This document shows, piece by piece, positions 48,606-56,093 of a stretch of DNA of 64,000 nt. Each line of letters begins with the position of its first letter. Within the stretch, counting starts at the first letter, position 1. The notes beneath the pieces were generated by a model. The model did no database searches. It worked only from the letters and a program-made list of their open reading frames with translations, and was not told where the DNA came from. The position numbers and the translations under genes were made by a program. Origin of the DNA: a bacterium (lineage in GTDB: Bacteria > Actinomycetota > Acidimicrobiia > Acidimicrobiales > Bin134); NCBI GenBank assembly GCA_028819295.1, contig JAPPMA010000013.1:3056-67055 (forward strand), read 5' to 3'.

Positions 48606-49663
48606 GGGTTCCTCCCGGAGTCAGTTGAGATGGATTGGTATTGGTCTTCGCGGTCTCCGCTTTCCTGGCCAACCTGTCCAGGGCAGGGTGCGTTGTCGTT
48701 GGCGCCGATCGTCTCCACGGCGGGTTGCGGCCGCTTGTCAAGCAGCAGCCGGGTGACATCCGGGCGCGAGTAGTGGCCGCTGGGATCAGCTGCGGCCTTG
48801 GCCAACGGGATGAGCGACAGATCAATCTCGGCGTACACAATCCCCTCGGTGTGCTCATCGAGCAGATTGGAGATGACCTGGCCGTCGGGTGCGAAGACAC
48901 GGCTGCACCCCCCGCCCCCGCCCCCCAGCAATGCGGCCTGCTCGTCCGATTGGGCGAAAAGCTCCATCCCCGCAGGCCCGGTAACCGTGGTCGCCGCGAG
49001 CACGAACGTCGATCCCTCGACCGCGTAGACCTGGGTGGCTGCCATGTTGACCTCTTCGCCCAGCGCATAGGCCCCGCCTCTGTAGAGGCAAAACGAAGGC
49101 CAGGAGGCAACATGGACCTGCTCGCCCTGGCTGTACATTGCGAACTTGGTCAGCGGCTGGAGGTGTTCCCAACAGTTGAGCGCCCCGAGCCGACCGATTC
49201 CCTCAACTTCACCGACATGCAGGTGGCTGCCGTCCCCCTCGCCGAACAGCGCCCGCTCCACATGGGTGGGCTTGAGCTTGCGGCGTGCGAACAGGACGTC
49301 TCCGGTCGCGCTGAACCCGAACTGGGCCATATAGAGCGACCCGTAATCCTTCTCGCTGGCCCCGACAACCACGTTGATCTCATTGTCGGCCGCCGCTTTC
49401 GCCAGGCGGTCGAACCCAGGGCTACCGACCACGAGGGAGTTCTCGTGATACCGGGGGACAAACTGCATACCCCACGCCTGCGGGCCCAGCCACATGAAGT
49501 GGGGATACCCAGGAATCCAGATCTCCGGGAAAGCCAAGAGCTTGGCACCGCTCGCGGCAGCCTCGGAGATCAGGGCCACCGCCTTTTCGACTCCAGCGTC
49601 GGCGTCCAGCCAACAAGGCTCAGACTGCACAGCGGCGGCAACAAACGGCTCGGGTGTGGTCAT
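48602..49663 (-). CDS. nitrilase
   Basis: The 353-aa C-N hydrolase has the full nitrilase triad in family context: Glu in LLAFPEIWIPGYPHFMW, Lys in ARRKLKPTHVERALFGEGDG, Cys in GRLGALNCWEHLQPLTKF. The RxxHVER and GALNCWEHL forms are those of true nitrilases rather than amidases. It converts nitriles to carboxylic acids and ammonia. ATG 49663 has GGAGG 8 nt upstream; seven more codons are open upstream. It is the first gene of the operon that ends with aldoxime dehydratase, divergent from an AraC regulator. Confidence 0.9.
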   Translation of the reverse strand: MTTPEPFVAAAVQSEPCWLDADAGVEKAVALISEAAASGAKLLAFPEIWIPGYPHFMWLGPQAWGMQFVPRYHENSLVVGSPGFDRLAKAAADNEINVVVGASEKDYGSLYMAQFGFSATGDVLFARRKLKPTHVERALFGEGDGSHLHVGEVEGIGRLGALNCWEHLQPLTKFAMYSQGEQVHVASWPSFCLYRGGAYALGEEVNMAATQVYAVEGSTFVLAATTVTGPAGMELFAQSDEQAALLGGGGGGCSRVFAPDGQVISNLLDEHTEGIVYAEIDLSLIPLAKAAADPSGHYSRPDVTRLLLDKRPQPAVETIGANDNAPCPGQVGQESGDREDQYQSISTDSGRNP

Positions 49664-49833
49664 GGATAGTTCCTCCGACGTCAACGGCCCGCGCGGGAAA
49701 CGCAGGCAAACTCAGTGGTCCTCATCAACCTGAAAAGTAAGGCCAGGCCCACCGGGTTGCTTCCCTGCGAACGTGTAGTCTTTTGTCTCTAAGCGCACAC
49801 TCCGGCTGAAGCGGAGGGCAGGGGACGCAGAAC
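49664..49833. promoter_or_regulatory. divergent promoter region between nitrilase operon and AraC gene
   Basis: This 170-bp gap must hold the promoters of both directions. A perfect 10-bp palindrome cccgcgcggg (49688-49697) lies near the nitrilase start. I see no clear -35/-10 consensus, as expected for activator-dependent promoters. Confidence 0.45.
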
Positions 49834-50793
49834 GTGAGCATTTCGGCCAACACCGACGATGTAGCGCCACGGGAGCGATTCGACTTCTGGCATGAAGTGA
49901 TTTGCACCGCCTACGTCCGCCTGGAGTCCGAGACGCTGCCGTCGGAAAATCCATTCCACGCCGAGATTGCGATGGCGAAGATGGGCCCGCTCACGCTAAG
50001 CCGGGTTCGGTCCGAACCCCACGCTGTACAACGCTCCCCAGCGCTCATCAGCGCGGAACCCCGAGACGAAGTGCTCGTGTCCGTTCAACTTCGCGGTGAA
50101 GCTGTCGTGCAGCAGGACGAGCGCCAAGCGATCTTGCGGCCCGGCGATTTCGCAATGTACGACACCACCCGCCCCTACGACCTCATCATGAGGGAGCAAT
50201 TCGAGATGCTGGTGCTGCAATTCGACCGCCAATTTCTGACCGAACGCTGTCCCGCCCCCGAGCACCTAACTGCCATCCGGATGGCCAACGACAGCAAAGT
50301 GACCGCCCCCGTATCCTCCTTCCTGCGGTCGCTGGAGCCGATCGCCCTCGGCGAGGACAACGCAGTTTCCCGCCAACTCGCAACCAGCGCACTAGACCTC
50401 TTGGGAGTAGCGCTTGCCGACCAGTTCGGCAGCGACAATTCAAGGGCAAAGCACACACAGCATTTCCTCAGAGCGTGTACCTACATCAACGCATACGCAT
50501 CCGACCCAGACCTCACTCCCACGAAGGTCGCCTCAGCAGTGGGAATATCGGTTCGCTACCTTCACGCGATATTCAAAGAACACGGCATGACAGTCAACCG
50601 CTACCTGATCAAACGACGCCTCGCCCGATGCCACGACGACCTCTTGAGCCCCAACTTGGCAGCCCGCACAATCACCGAGATCGCCCACATGCATGGATTC
50701 AAGACTTCGGCTCATTTCTCCCGCAGCTTTTCCGAGGCATATGGCGAAACTCCCAATGAAACTAGGAAAAGGGGTCTGGGAGACAGGCGTTGA
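49834..50793 (+). CDS. AraC/XylS-family activator, likely regulator of the aldoxime-nitrile operon
   Basis: The 319-aa protein has an N-terminal AraC-binding-like sensor (RERFDFWHEVICTAYVRLES..., PGDFAMYDTTRPYDLIM). A C-terminal double HTH follows: LTPTKVASAVGISVRYLHAIFKEHGMTVNRYLIKRRLARCHDDL, then RTITEIAHMHGFKTSAHFSRSFSEAYGETPNETR. This architecture is shared with NitR-type activators of rhodococcal nitrilase genes. It is divergent from the nitrilase gene with 170 bp between starts. The GTG has GGAGGG and AGGGGA upstream. The inducer is presumably the aldoxime, nitrile or product acid. Confidence 0.87.
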   Translation: MSISANTDDVAPRERFDFWHEVICTAYVRLESETLPSENPFHAEIAMAKMGPLTLSRVRSEPHAVQRSPALISAEPRDEVLVSVQLRGEAVVQQDERQAILRPGDFAMYDTTRPYDLIMREQFEMLVLQFDRQFLTERCPAPEHLTAIRMANDSKVTAPVSSFLRSLEPIALGEDNAVSRQLATSALDLLGVALADQFGSDNSRAKHTQHFLRACTYINAYASDPDLTPTKVASAVGISVRYLHAIFKEHGMTVNRYLIKRRLARCHDDLLSPNLAARTITEIAHMHGFKTSAHFSRSFSEAYGETPNETRKRGLGDRR

Positions 50794-50838
50794 GGTAGGG
50801 ACGGCGGTGATGAATTTCTGGCTGAGCATGCAACCTGA

Positions 50839-51696
50839 CTAGTGGTTGGGGTCTTGGCCTCTTACCAGGCGGATGTCGATGCGGGGGTCGAAGTTGCCGA
50901 TGGTCTTGGTTTCACCGTGCCAGATGTCTTCGCAGTGGGAGCTGGCGTAGTGGACGGCGATGGCCCGGCGTAGGTCGTCGGTGCGGTTGTATCCCGAGCC
51001 GTGGACGAGCAGGGGATGAAAGAAGAGGGTGTCGCCGGGGTCCATCTCCAGGTGGACCCGCTGGTCGACATCGATGCCCTTGGCCCCGAAGAACAGGAAG
51101 TTCTTGTGCTCCCAATCGGGGTAGTCGTGCTCGAGGAGTTCGCCGGTGTGGGTGCCGGGTAGCACCACCAGGCAGCCGTTTTCCCGGGTGATGGTGTCGA
51201 GCGCCGTCCACACACCGACGATGCGGTCGGCGGGACGGAGGGGGAAGTAGAGCAGATCCTGGTGCAGGGGGTGGCGGCCATCGACGTCAGTGGGCTTGTT
51301 CAAGAACATGCTGTTCAAGGCGATCAGGTCGTCGCCGATGATCTCTTGCACCTCGTTGATGATCGGCTCGTAGCGGGCATAGCGGGACAGCACCGGGTCG
51401 CCGTTCACGAAGTTCACTTTGGCGATGCCGTGGGCCGCGGTGCGGGGGGTGACAAATCCCTTGGCCACCTCCACGTTGCGGGCTATCTGCATGTTGGGGG
51501 CTTGGGCAATGGTGGCGTCGGCGATGTCGGCGAAGCGCTGGTTGAGGGTGTCGATCATCTCTTCGGGCACCAGCTGGCGCCGGATGACGTAGCCGTCCCC
51601 CCAGTAGTCGGAGTCCACTGCGGGCCATATTCCCACAAGTGTCGGTCCCGGAGGCTGGCCGGCCGCCGCGCTGGTCCTAGGCCAGAGTGTTGACAT
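50839..51696 (-). CDS. phytanoyl-CoA dioxygenase family (PhyH) oxygenase
   Basis: The 285-aa protein shows the HxD motif in HPLHQDLLYFPLRPADR, a GVWTALDTITRENGCLVVLPGTH block, and the distal His/Arg in LLVHGSGYNRTDDLRRAIAVHYASS, so the 2-oxoglutarate/Fe(II) site is intact. The substrate is unknown. ATG 51696 lies inside the -35 of the divergent promoter; GTG 51636 is an alternative start at MGIWPAVDSDYW. Its 3' end is duplicated at 36083-36286. It converges with the AraC gene, 45 nt apart. Confidence 0.82.
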   Translation of the reverse strand: MSTLWPRTSAAAGQPPGPTLVGIWPAVDSDYWGDGYVIRRQLVPEEMIDTLNQRFADIADATIAQAPNMQIARNVEVAKGFVTPRTAAHGIAKVNFVNGDPVLSRYARYEPIINEVQEIIGDDLIALNSMFLNKPTDVDGRHPLHQDLLYFPLRPADRIVGVWTALDTITRENGCLVVLPGTHTGELLEHDYPDWEHKNFLFFGAKGIDVDQRVHLEMDPGDTLFFHPLLVHGSGYNRTDDLRRAIAVHYASSHCEDIWHGETKTIGNFDPRIDIRLVRGQDPNH

Positions 51697-51723
51697 AGAA
51701 CAACAGCGTTGTATATTGTCAAC
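51689..51723 (+). promoter_or_regulatory. near-consensus promoter embedded in an inverted repeat, leaderless
   Basis: TTGACA (51690-51695) and TATATT (51712-51717) are spaced by 16 nt, close to the sigma70 consensus. The two elements lie in the arms of an inverted repeat: gttgacatagaacaac (51689-51704) against gttgtatattgtcaac (51708-51723), matching at 12 of 16 positions across a 3-nt spacer. The ATG of the next gene begins at 51724, only 6 nt after the -10, so the transcript must be leaderless or nearly so. A repressor bound to the repeat would cover the whole promoter. Confidence 0.75.
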
Positions 51724-51951
51724 ATGGCGAGAAGCCGACACCCCAACAAGGAGGTGGAAGCTGTGCTCGTCGAGGCAGAGAAGGCTGGATGGACAGTTGT
51801 GGATACATCGTCAGGTCATCGTTGGGGTGTCATGCGCTGTGTGGAGGCCAGCCGGTCGGGTTGCCAGGTTTCCATCTGGTCGACACCCAGGAGCCCAGGG
51901 AACTTTGCCCGCCATCTCCGGCGGGAAGTAGGTCGGTGCGGACACAGCTAG
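51724..51951 (+). CDS. small HicA-like protein, first gene of a putative two-gene toxin-antitoxin-like module
   Basis: The 75-aa protein reads SRHPNKEVEAVLVEAEKAGW, then TSSGHRWGVMRCVEASRSGC and STPRSPGNFARHLRREVGRC. The helix-strand-strand order with a conserved GH before the strand pair recalls HicA, but with extra Cys residues. ATG 51724 is chosen because it follows the leaderless promoter; the TTG five codons earlier lies inside the -10. It precedes the HTH-containing partner by 18 nt. Function is inferred from context only. Confidence 0.65.
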   Translation: MARSRHPNKEVEAVLVEAEKAGWTVVDTSSGHRWGVMRCVEASRSGCQVSIWSTPRSPGNFARHLRREVGRCGHS

Positions 51952-51969
51952 AGAGAGTGAGGATCTGAA

Positions 51970-52506
51970 ATGCCGCTGCATGAGTTCACCATGATTGTGG
52001 AGGGTCCTGATTTGCAGGACGATGGGGTGATTGACGCTCTGTTCGAAGCAGGGTGTGACGACGCGCTCATCGGGCGAACCGATTGCACCCAATACCTCGA
52101 TTTTGGACGGGAGGCTGACACGTTCGAAGAGGCTGTCTTCTCAGCCATCGCTGATGTGGAATCTGTTGCAGGGGTCAAGGTTGTCCGACTGGCTGATATC
52201 GGGCTGCTGTCCATGTCTGATATCGCGACTCGTACTGGGCGCACTCGTGAGAGCGTGCGGCTGCTGATTGCGGGCAAGAGAGGTCCGGGTGGGTTTCCGC
52301 CGCCTGTCACCGACCCGAGACGCCGAAATCGCATGTGGTGGTCCGATGAGGTGTACCGCTGGTTCAGCGAGAGCTTGGGCGAGCAAGTTGAGCACTGGGA
52401 AAGTCATGTGATCGCAGCTGTCAATGCCGGACTGGAGTTTCGGCGCCGCTTGTTGGGAGTTGCGGCGCCTCACCAAGGTCGCTTGAAGAGTCTGGTCGGG
52501 GTTTGA
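51970..52506 (+). CDS. HTH protein, partner of the small HicA-like gene
   Basis: The 178-aa protein has an N-terminal alpha/beta part like a HicB or small ligand fold (HEFTMIVEGPDLQDDGVIDA, ...CTQYLDFGREADTFEEAVFSAIADVES). An HTH follows (LSMSDIATRTGRTRESVRLLIAGKRGPGGFPPPV), then a helical tail with RRRNRMWWSDEVYRWF. This fits an antitoxin-like regulator that could bind the inverted repeat at 51689-51723. GAGGAT before the ATG gives a normal ribosome site, unlike the leaderless first gene. Confidence 0.68.
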   Translation: MPLHEFTMIVEGPDLQDDGVIDALFEAGCDDALIGRTDCTQYLDFGREADTFEEAVFSAIADVESVAGVKVVRLADIGLLSMSDIATRTGRTRESVRLLIAGKRGPGGFPPPVTDPRRRNRMWWSDEVYRWFSESLGEQVEHWESHVIAAVNAGLEFRRRLLGVAAPHQGRLKSLVGV

Positions 52507-52557
52507 GAATCCAGGCAATGGTCTGCGGCGCGATGTAGTTGAATCAGTGGTGTGGGC

Positions 52558-53802
52558 ATGATTCGGACGCTGCGGTCAGTGGCTCGGTTCCGGCGCTTCG
52601 AGCCCAATCGGGCCAAGCGGCGGTTGAGCCGGGCGGCGTCGGTGGCCGACCTGCGGGAACTGGCCCAGCGGCGGCTCCCGGCGGGAGTGTTCGACTACAT
52701 CGACGGGGCGGCTGAGGACGAGCTGACCATGGAGCGCAACGCCGCCGCCTTCGACCAGTGGGAGTTCGTGCCCCGAGTGCTGCGGGACGTGTCGGAGCTG
52801 GACACCTCAGTGGAGCTGCTGGGCCGGCGCCATCCTTTGCCCTTCGCGCTGGCGCCCACCGGGTTCACCCGCATCGTGTGCCCCGACGGGGAGCTGGCCG
52901 TGGCCCGGGCCGCGGCTCGCAAGGGGATCGCCTACTCGCTGTCTACCCTGAGCACCCGCTCCATCGAGGAGATAAGAGAGGTGAGCGACGGCCCGCTGTG
53001 GTTCCAGCTCTACTTCTGGCGTGACCGGGGGTTGGTGGCCGAGTGGCTCCAGCGGGCGGCCGACTGCGACTACGAGGCTCTGCTGGTGGCGGTGGACACA
53101 CCGGTGTTCGGCCGCCGGGAGAGAGACGTTCGCCGGGGCTTCACCCTGCCGCCCACGCTGGGGCCCGACACAGTGCTGGACGGGTTGCGCCGACCGGGAT
53201 GGACGTGGTCGCTACTGCGGTCCGAGCCCATCACCTTCGCCAACCTGACCGGGGTGCAGGGCTACGACGGCAACTCTGCGCTGGGTTTGGCCGAGTTCGC
53301 CCACAACCAGTTCAACCAGGAGCTGTCGTGGGACGACCTCGACTGGCTGCGGGAGCGCTGGAACGGAAAGCTCGTGCTCAAGGGCGTGCAATCGGTGGCC
53401 GATGCCCAAATGGCCACTGACCAGGGCGTGGACGGAATCATCTTGTCCAACCACGGCGGCCGCCAGCTCGACGGCGCCCCGCCCATCCTGGAGTTGGTGC
53501 CCCAAGTAGCCGACGCGGTGGGCGGCGACATCGACGTCATCTGCGACGGCGGTGTGCGCCGGGGCAGCCACGTCGCCATGGCCATGGCCCTCGGCGCCGA
53601 TGCGGTGATGTTCGGCCGCCCCTACCTCTACGCCCTCGCCGCCACCGGCGAGCCCGGCGTCGGCCACCTCATCGACCAGTTCACCGAAGACCTCACCCGC
53701 ACCCTCGCCCTCCTCGGCATCCCCAAAGCCTCCGACCTCACCCCCGCCTCCGTCCGCCAGCGAGGACATTGGTGGTCGATCAAGGAGCAGCCGCAGGCAT
53801 GA
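52558..53802 (+). CDS. FMN-dependent alpha-hydroxyacid dehydrogenase/oxidase
   Basis: The 414-aa TIM-barrel flavoenzyme has VFDYIDGAAEDELTMERN, LPFALAPTGFTRIVCPDGELAVARAAA, LVLKGVQSVADAQMATDQGVDGIILSNHGGRQLDGAPP with the catalytic His, and DGGVRRGSHVAMAMALGADAVMFGRPYLYALA with the phosphate-binding Arg/Gly loop. The family oxidises lactate, mandelate or glycolate to 2-oxoacids. Mandelate-like substrates would fit the aromatic neighbourhood, but sequence does not show it. ATG 52558 is preferred over GTG 52552. The 3' end overlaps the convergent fic gene by 23 bp. Confidence 0.88.
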   Translation: MIRTLRSVARFRRFEPNRAKRRLSRAASVADLRELAQRRLPAGVFDYIDGAAEDELTMERNAAAFDQWEFVPRVLRDVSELDTSVELLGRRHPLPFALAPTGFTRIVCPDGELAVARAAARKGIAYSLSTLSTRSIEEIREVSDGPLWFQLYFWRDRGLVAEWLQRAADCDYEALLVAVDTPVFGRRERDVRRGFTLPPTLGPDTVLDGLRRPGWTWSLLRSEPITFANLTGVQGYDGNSALGLAEFAHNQFNQELSWDDLDWLRERWNGKLVLKGVQSVADAQMATDQGVDGIILSNHGGRQLDGAPPILELVPQVADAVGGDIDVICDGGVRRGSHVAMAMALGADAVMFGRPYLYALAATGEPGVGHLIDQFTEDLTRTLALLGIPKASDLTPASVRQRGHWWSIKEQPQA

Positions 53803-54946
53803 ATGTGAACATGACATCGATGTTCGCCTTCCAGCTACGGCCATCTCGCAAGATCAATCCTGCATTAGCCAGTCTGTTGAGATCCCGACTCAGTGTTCGA
53901 GGGCCGGCCTTGGCATAGAGGGCTGCTAGCGCCGGGGTGAGGACTGCCAGGTCCCCCCGGGCCACGGCCTCGTCGAACGGCATGGCAAGGACCAAGGCCC
54001 GCTGGCGGTTGCTGGCTTGGCTGGTGGGGAAGCGATCCATCGCCTCATTCACGTAATTGGTCCAAGACACGCTTAGCTGCTGTTCGCGCACGAGGCCGAT
54101 TTGCTCTCGTAGCCCGTCTACGAGCCCCTGAGCGGCGTAGGCGAGGAAGCTCTGCGTTGAGCTTGTCTGGCTGGCGGCTTGCAATTCCCGGTAGTACCGG
54201 TCGCGGGTGAGGTTGTAGTGGTTGGACAGCAGGTGTGCAGCTAACAGAGGGAGCTGCCCTGATCGGGCCAAGAGCATGAATTCCAGCAGTCGGGCTGTGC
54301 GCCCGTTGCCGTCTCCAAACGGATGTATCCAGGCAATGTAGATGTGGGCGTAGATCGCTTGGATGATGTTGAGCGCGAAGGCGGTGTCAGGATTGTCAGA
54401 GCGGAACATGTCGCTCTCCAGCCATTCGGCCAATCGGCGGGTCAGGTATGGACAGTCCTGGGCTGGTGCCCCGCGGTAGTTGCCTGCCATGACTGAGTGG
54501 TCCCTGAATCCACCTGGTACGGCGTCAGGAGCGTGCTCGGTCGTATCGAGAACCTGGAAGTTGTAGTCGCAGATGAGCTCGGCGGTGACGGGCGCGAGCG
54601 ATCTACTCGTTGCCTGCTCATCGATCTTGGTCAGGGCGTCCAACACGTTGCGCACCTCTCGTTCTTGGTATTGCCGTGATGGGGGTGCGGTGTACTCGCC
54701 GCGGTAGATGCCAGCGACCTGCTCCTCATTGAGAGTGTTGCCCTCGATGGCCGTAGTGGCGAGGGCGCCCTTGATCAGCGCGACCTCGTTAAGGTGCTGG
54801 ACTACCCCAGGCTTTAGCGGAGTGCTGGTGATCTGCTCGCAGATCGCCCTAGCCTCACCCAGGAGCATCCATGTTCGCGGTGGCAGATCATTGACATCTG
54901 AGGCGTTGAACGCGATCCACGGGTGGGACTCGGTGTAGGCCTCCAT
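53780..54946 (-). CDS. fic: Fic-domain AMPylase with N-terminal autoinhibitory helix (class II)
   Basis: The 388-aa protein has the complete Fic motif HPFGDGNGRTARLLE and an upstream inhibitory motif ATTAIEGN (T-x-x-x-E-G), which places the blocking Glu in the same chain (class II). The C-terminal part contains a winged-helix-like segment (RTLSRDLNRLANAGLILRDGRSW). Fic enzymes transfer AMP or other nucleotides to target hydroxyls. ATG 54946 or GTG 54955 may start translation. It is divergent from vapBC and carries its own control, so no antitoxin gene is needed. Confidence 0.87.
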   Translation of the reverse strand: MEAYTESHPWIAFNASDVNDLPPRTWMLLGEARAICEQITSTPLKPGVVQHLNEVALIKGALATTAIEGNTLNEEQVAGIYRGEYTAPPSRQYQEREVRNVLDALTKIDEQATSRSLAPVTAELICDYNFQVLDTTEHAPDAVPGGFRDHSVMAGNYRGAPAQDCPYLTRRLAEWLESDMFRSDNPDTAFALNIIQAIYAHIYIAWIHPFGDGNGRTARLLEFMLLARSGQLPLLAAHLLSNHYNLTRDRYYRELQAASQTSSTQSFLAYAAQGLVDGLREQIGLVREQQLSVSWTNYVNEAMDRFPTSQASNRQRALVLAMPFDEAVARGDLAVLTPALAALYAKAGPRTLSRDLNRLANAGLILRDGRSWKANIDVMFTFMPAAAP

Positions 54947-55123
54947 CGCCTGCACCGTACTAACGCACCCCTATTTTGTCCACTGAATTGTCCTCAATGT
55001 TGTCCCCACTCCTGTCCACCCGCGAGCTGACCTGTCGCTGCCTGATTCAACAAGTGGGCATCCTCGGGTTTTGACTTCGTATCACTTCTCTTTATTGGTC
55101 TGGTCTAGTCTGACTAATTCGGA

Positions 55124-55129
55124 TAGGAT
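55124..55129 (+). promoter_or_regulatory. putative -10 element of vapBC, leaderless position
   Basis: TAGGAT ends 6 nt before the vapB ATG (55136), the same spacing as in the module at 51.7 kb. No Shine-Dalgarno sequence fits between. A -35 match is weak (TGGTCT at 55101-55106). Confidence 0.35.
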
Positions 55130-55135
55130 GGCTTT

Positions 55136-55387
55136 ATGGTGATCAACGTGTACGAGGCCAAGACCCATCTGTCGAAGCTGCTCGATCGGGTAACCGAGGG
55201 GGAGGAGCTTGTGTTGGGCAAGGCCGGCAAGCCCATGGCCCGGCTGGTGCCCTACCGGGAGCGCAGGCAGCCTCGAAAGCCGGGTCGCCTGGCAGGAAAG
55301 ATCTGGATCGCCCCTGACTTTGACGAAACGCCTGAGGACATAATCGCTGCTTTCGAAGGTGATCTCAACGCCGAGGGTTGGGAGTGA
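55136..55387 (+). CDS. vapB: Phd/YefM-type antitoxin VapB
   Basis: The 83-aa protein has the Phd/YefM fold: VINVYEAKTHLSKLLDRVTEGEELVLGKAGKPMARLVPY is the DNA-binding and dimerisation half. An acidic tail (PDFDETPEDIIAAFEGDL) probably occupies the toxin active site. It overlaps the PIN toxin gene by 4 nt (GTGA). It is expected to repress its own promoter together with VapC. Confidence 0.85.
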   Translation: MVINVYEAKTHLSKLLDRVTEGEELVLGKAGKPMARLVPYRERRQPRKPGRLAGKIWIAPDFDETPEDIIAAFEGDLNAEGWE

Positions 55388-55755
55388 ATCTCCTGCTTGA
55401 CACCCACGTACTCCTGTGGTGGTCCGAAGAGCGGAGAATGTCCCCTGAGGCTTTTGCGGCAATCGCTGATCCCGACAACGTCGTGTACGTGAGCGCGGCC
55501 AGCATCTGGGAGATTAGCATTAAGCGGACGAGGGGAAAACTGAGGGTTGACGATGCCATCTTCGAGGTGAGCGCTGACGACTTCGAACCGCTCCCCATCA
55601 CCCATGCCGACGCCCGCCTTGCCGGATCCTTGCCCGATCACCACCGAGACCCGTTCGACCGGATGCTCGTGGCTCAAGCGCTGGCCCACGACCTTGTGCT
55701 CGTCACCCGAGACCCAAAGATCCAGCTCTACGAGGCTGAAATCCTCCCCGCCTGA
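55384..55755 (+). CDS. vapC: PIN-domain ribonuclease toxin VapC
   Basis: The 123-aa PIN protein has the conserved acidic set: LLLDTHVLLWW, the Glu in IWEISIKRTRGKL and the Asp in HRDPFDRMLVAQAL, then LVTRDPKI. This arrangement (MxxLLDTHxxLW, DPFDRxLxAQA) is the usual form of type II VapC that cleaves RNA, often tRNA. GTG 55384 overlaps the antitoxin stop; TTG 55378 is a less likely start. Confidence 0.88.
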   Translation: MNLLLDTHVLLWWSEERRMSPEAFAAIADPDNVVYVSAASIWEISIKRTRGKLRVDDAIFEVSADDFEPLPITHADARLAGSLPDHHRDPFDRMLVAQALAHDLVLVTRDPKIQLYEAEILPA

Positions 55756-56093
55756 TTCCGATGCCCACAGGGGAGGCGCGAAATCACTCCTGGCGGAGGC
55801 CGCAGCCATTCCGTGGTCATATTGGAAGGCTGCAAACTTCCCCCACGGCCCCAACCCTGTCCACCCAGAACTCCAAGGTCGCATATCATTGCTCGTGTAC
55901 GCTCCAGGCAGGCCTCTCGCCGTTGGCGATGCTCCTAGGAGTAGACAACTCAGGGCTGGGTGGCACCAACGGTGCCGCCCAGCCCGGCTCTCTTCAATGC
56001 AAACATCACGGTGTCTCGATCCGGTCACCGCCGATTCCCAGGGATCAACGCCCTGTTGCCGAAACCGTCACTGGTACGGGGTAGCTTGCAGGC
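55756..56093. other. intergenic region between vapC and the helicase-methyltransferase pair
   Basis: This 338-bp stretch has no credible gene. It holds one long hairpin (55953-55985) and presumably the promoter of the helicase gene in its right half; I see no clear -35/-10 consensus. Confidence 0.5.
55953..55985 (+). terminator. strong GC-rich hairpin (15-bp stem, 3-nt loop)
   Basis: gggctgggtggcacc (55953-55967) pairs with ggtgccgcccagccc (55971-55985) at all 15 positions, one of them a G-U pair, around the loop aac. Only a weak pyrimidine tract (ctctcttc) follows, so it could end vapBC transcription inefficiently, stabilise RNA ends, or insulate the downstream operon. Strand assignment is uncertain. 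Confidence 0.5.
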
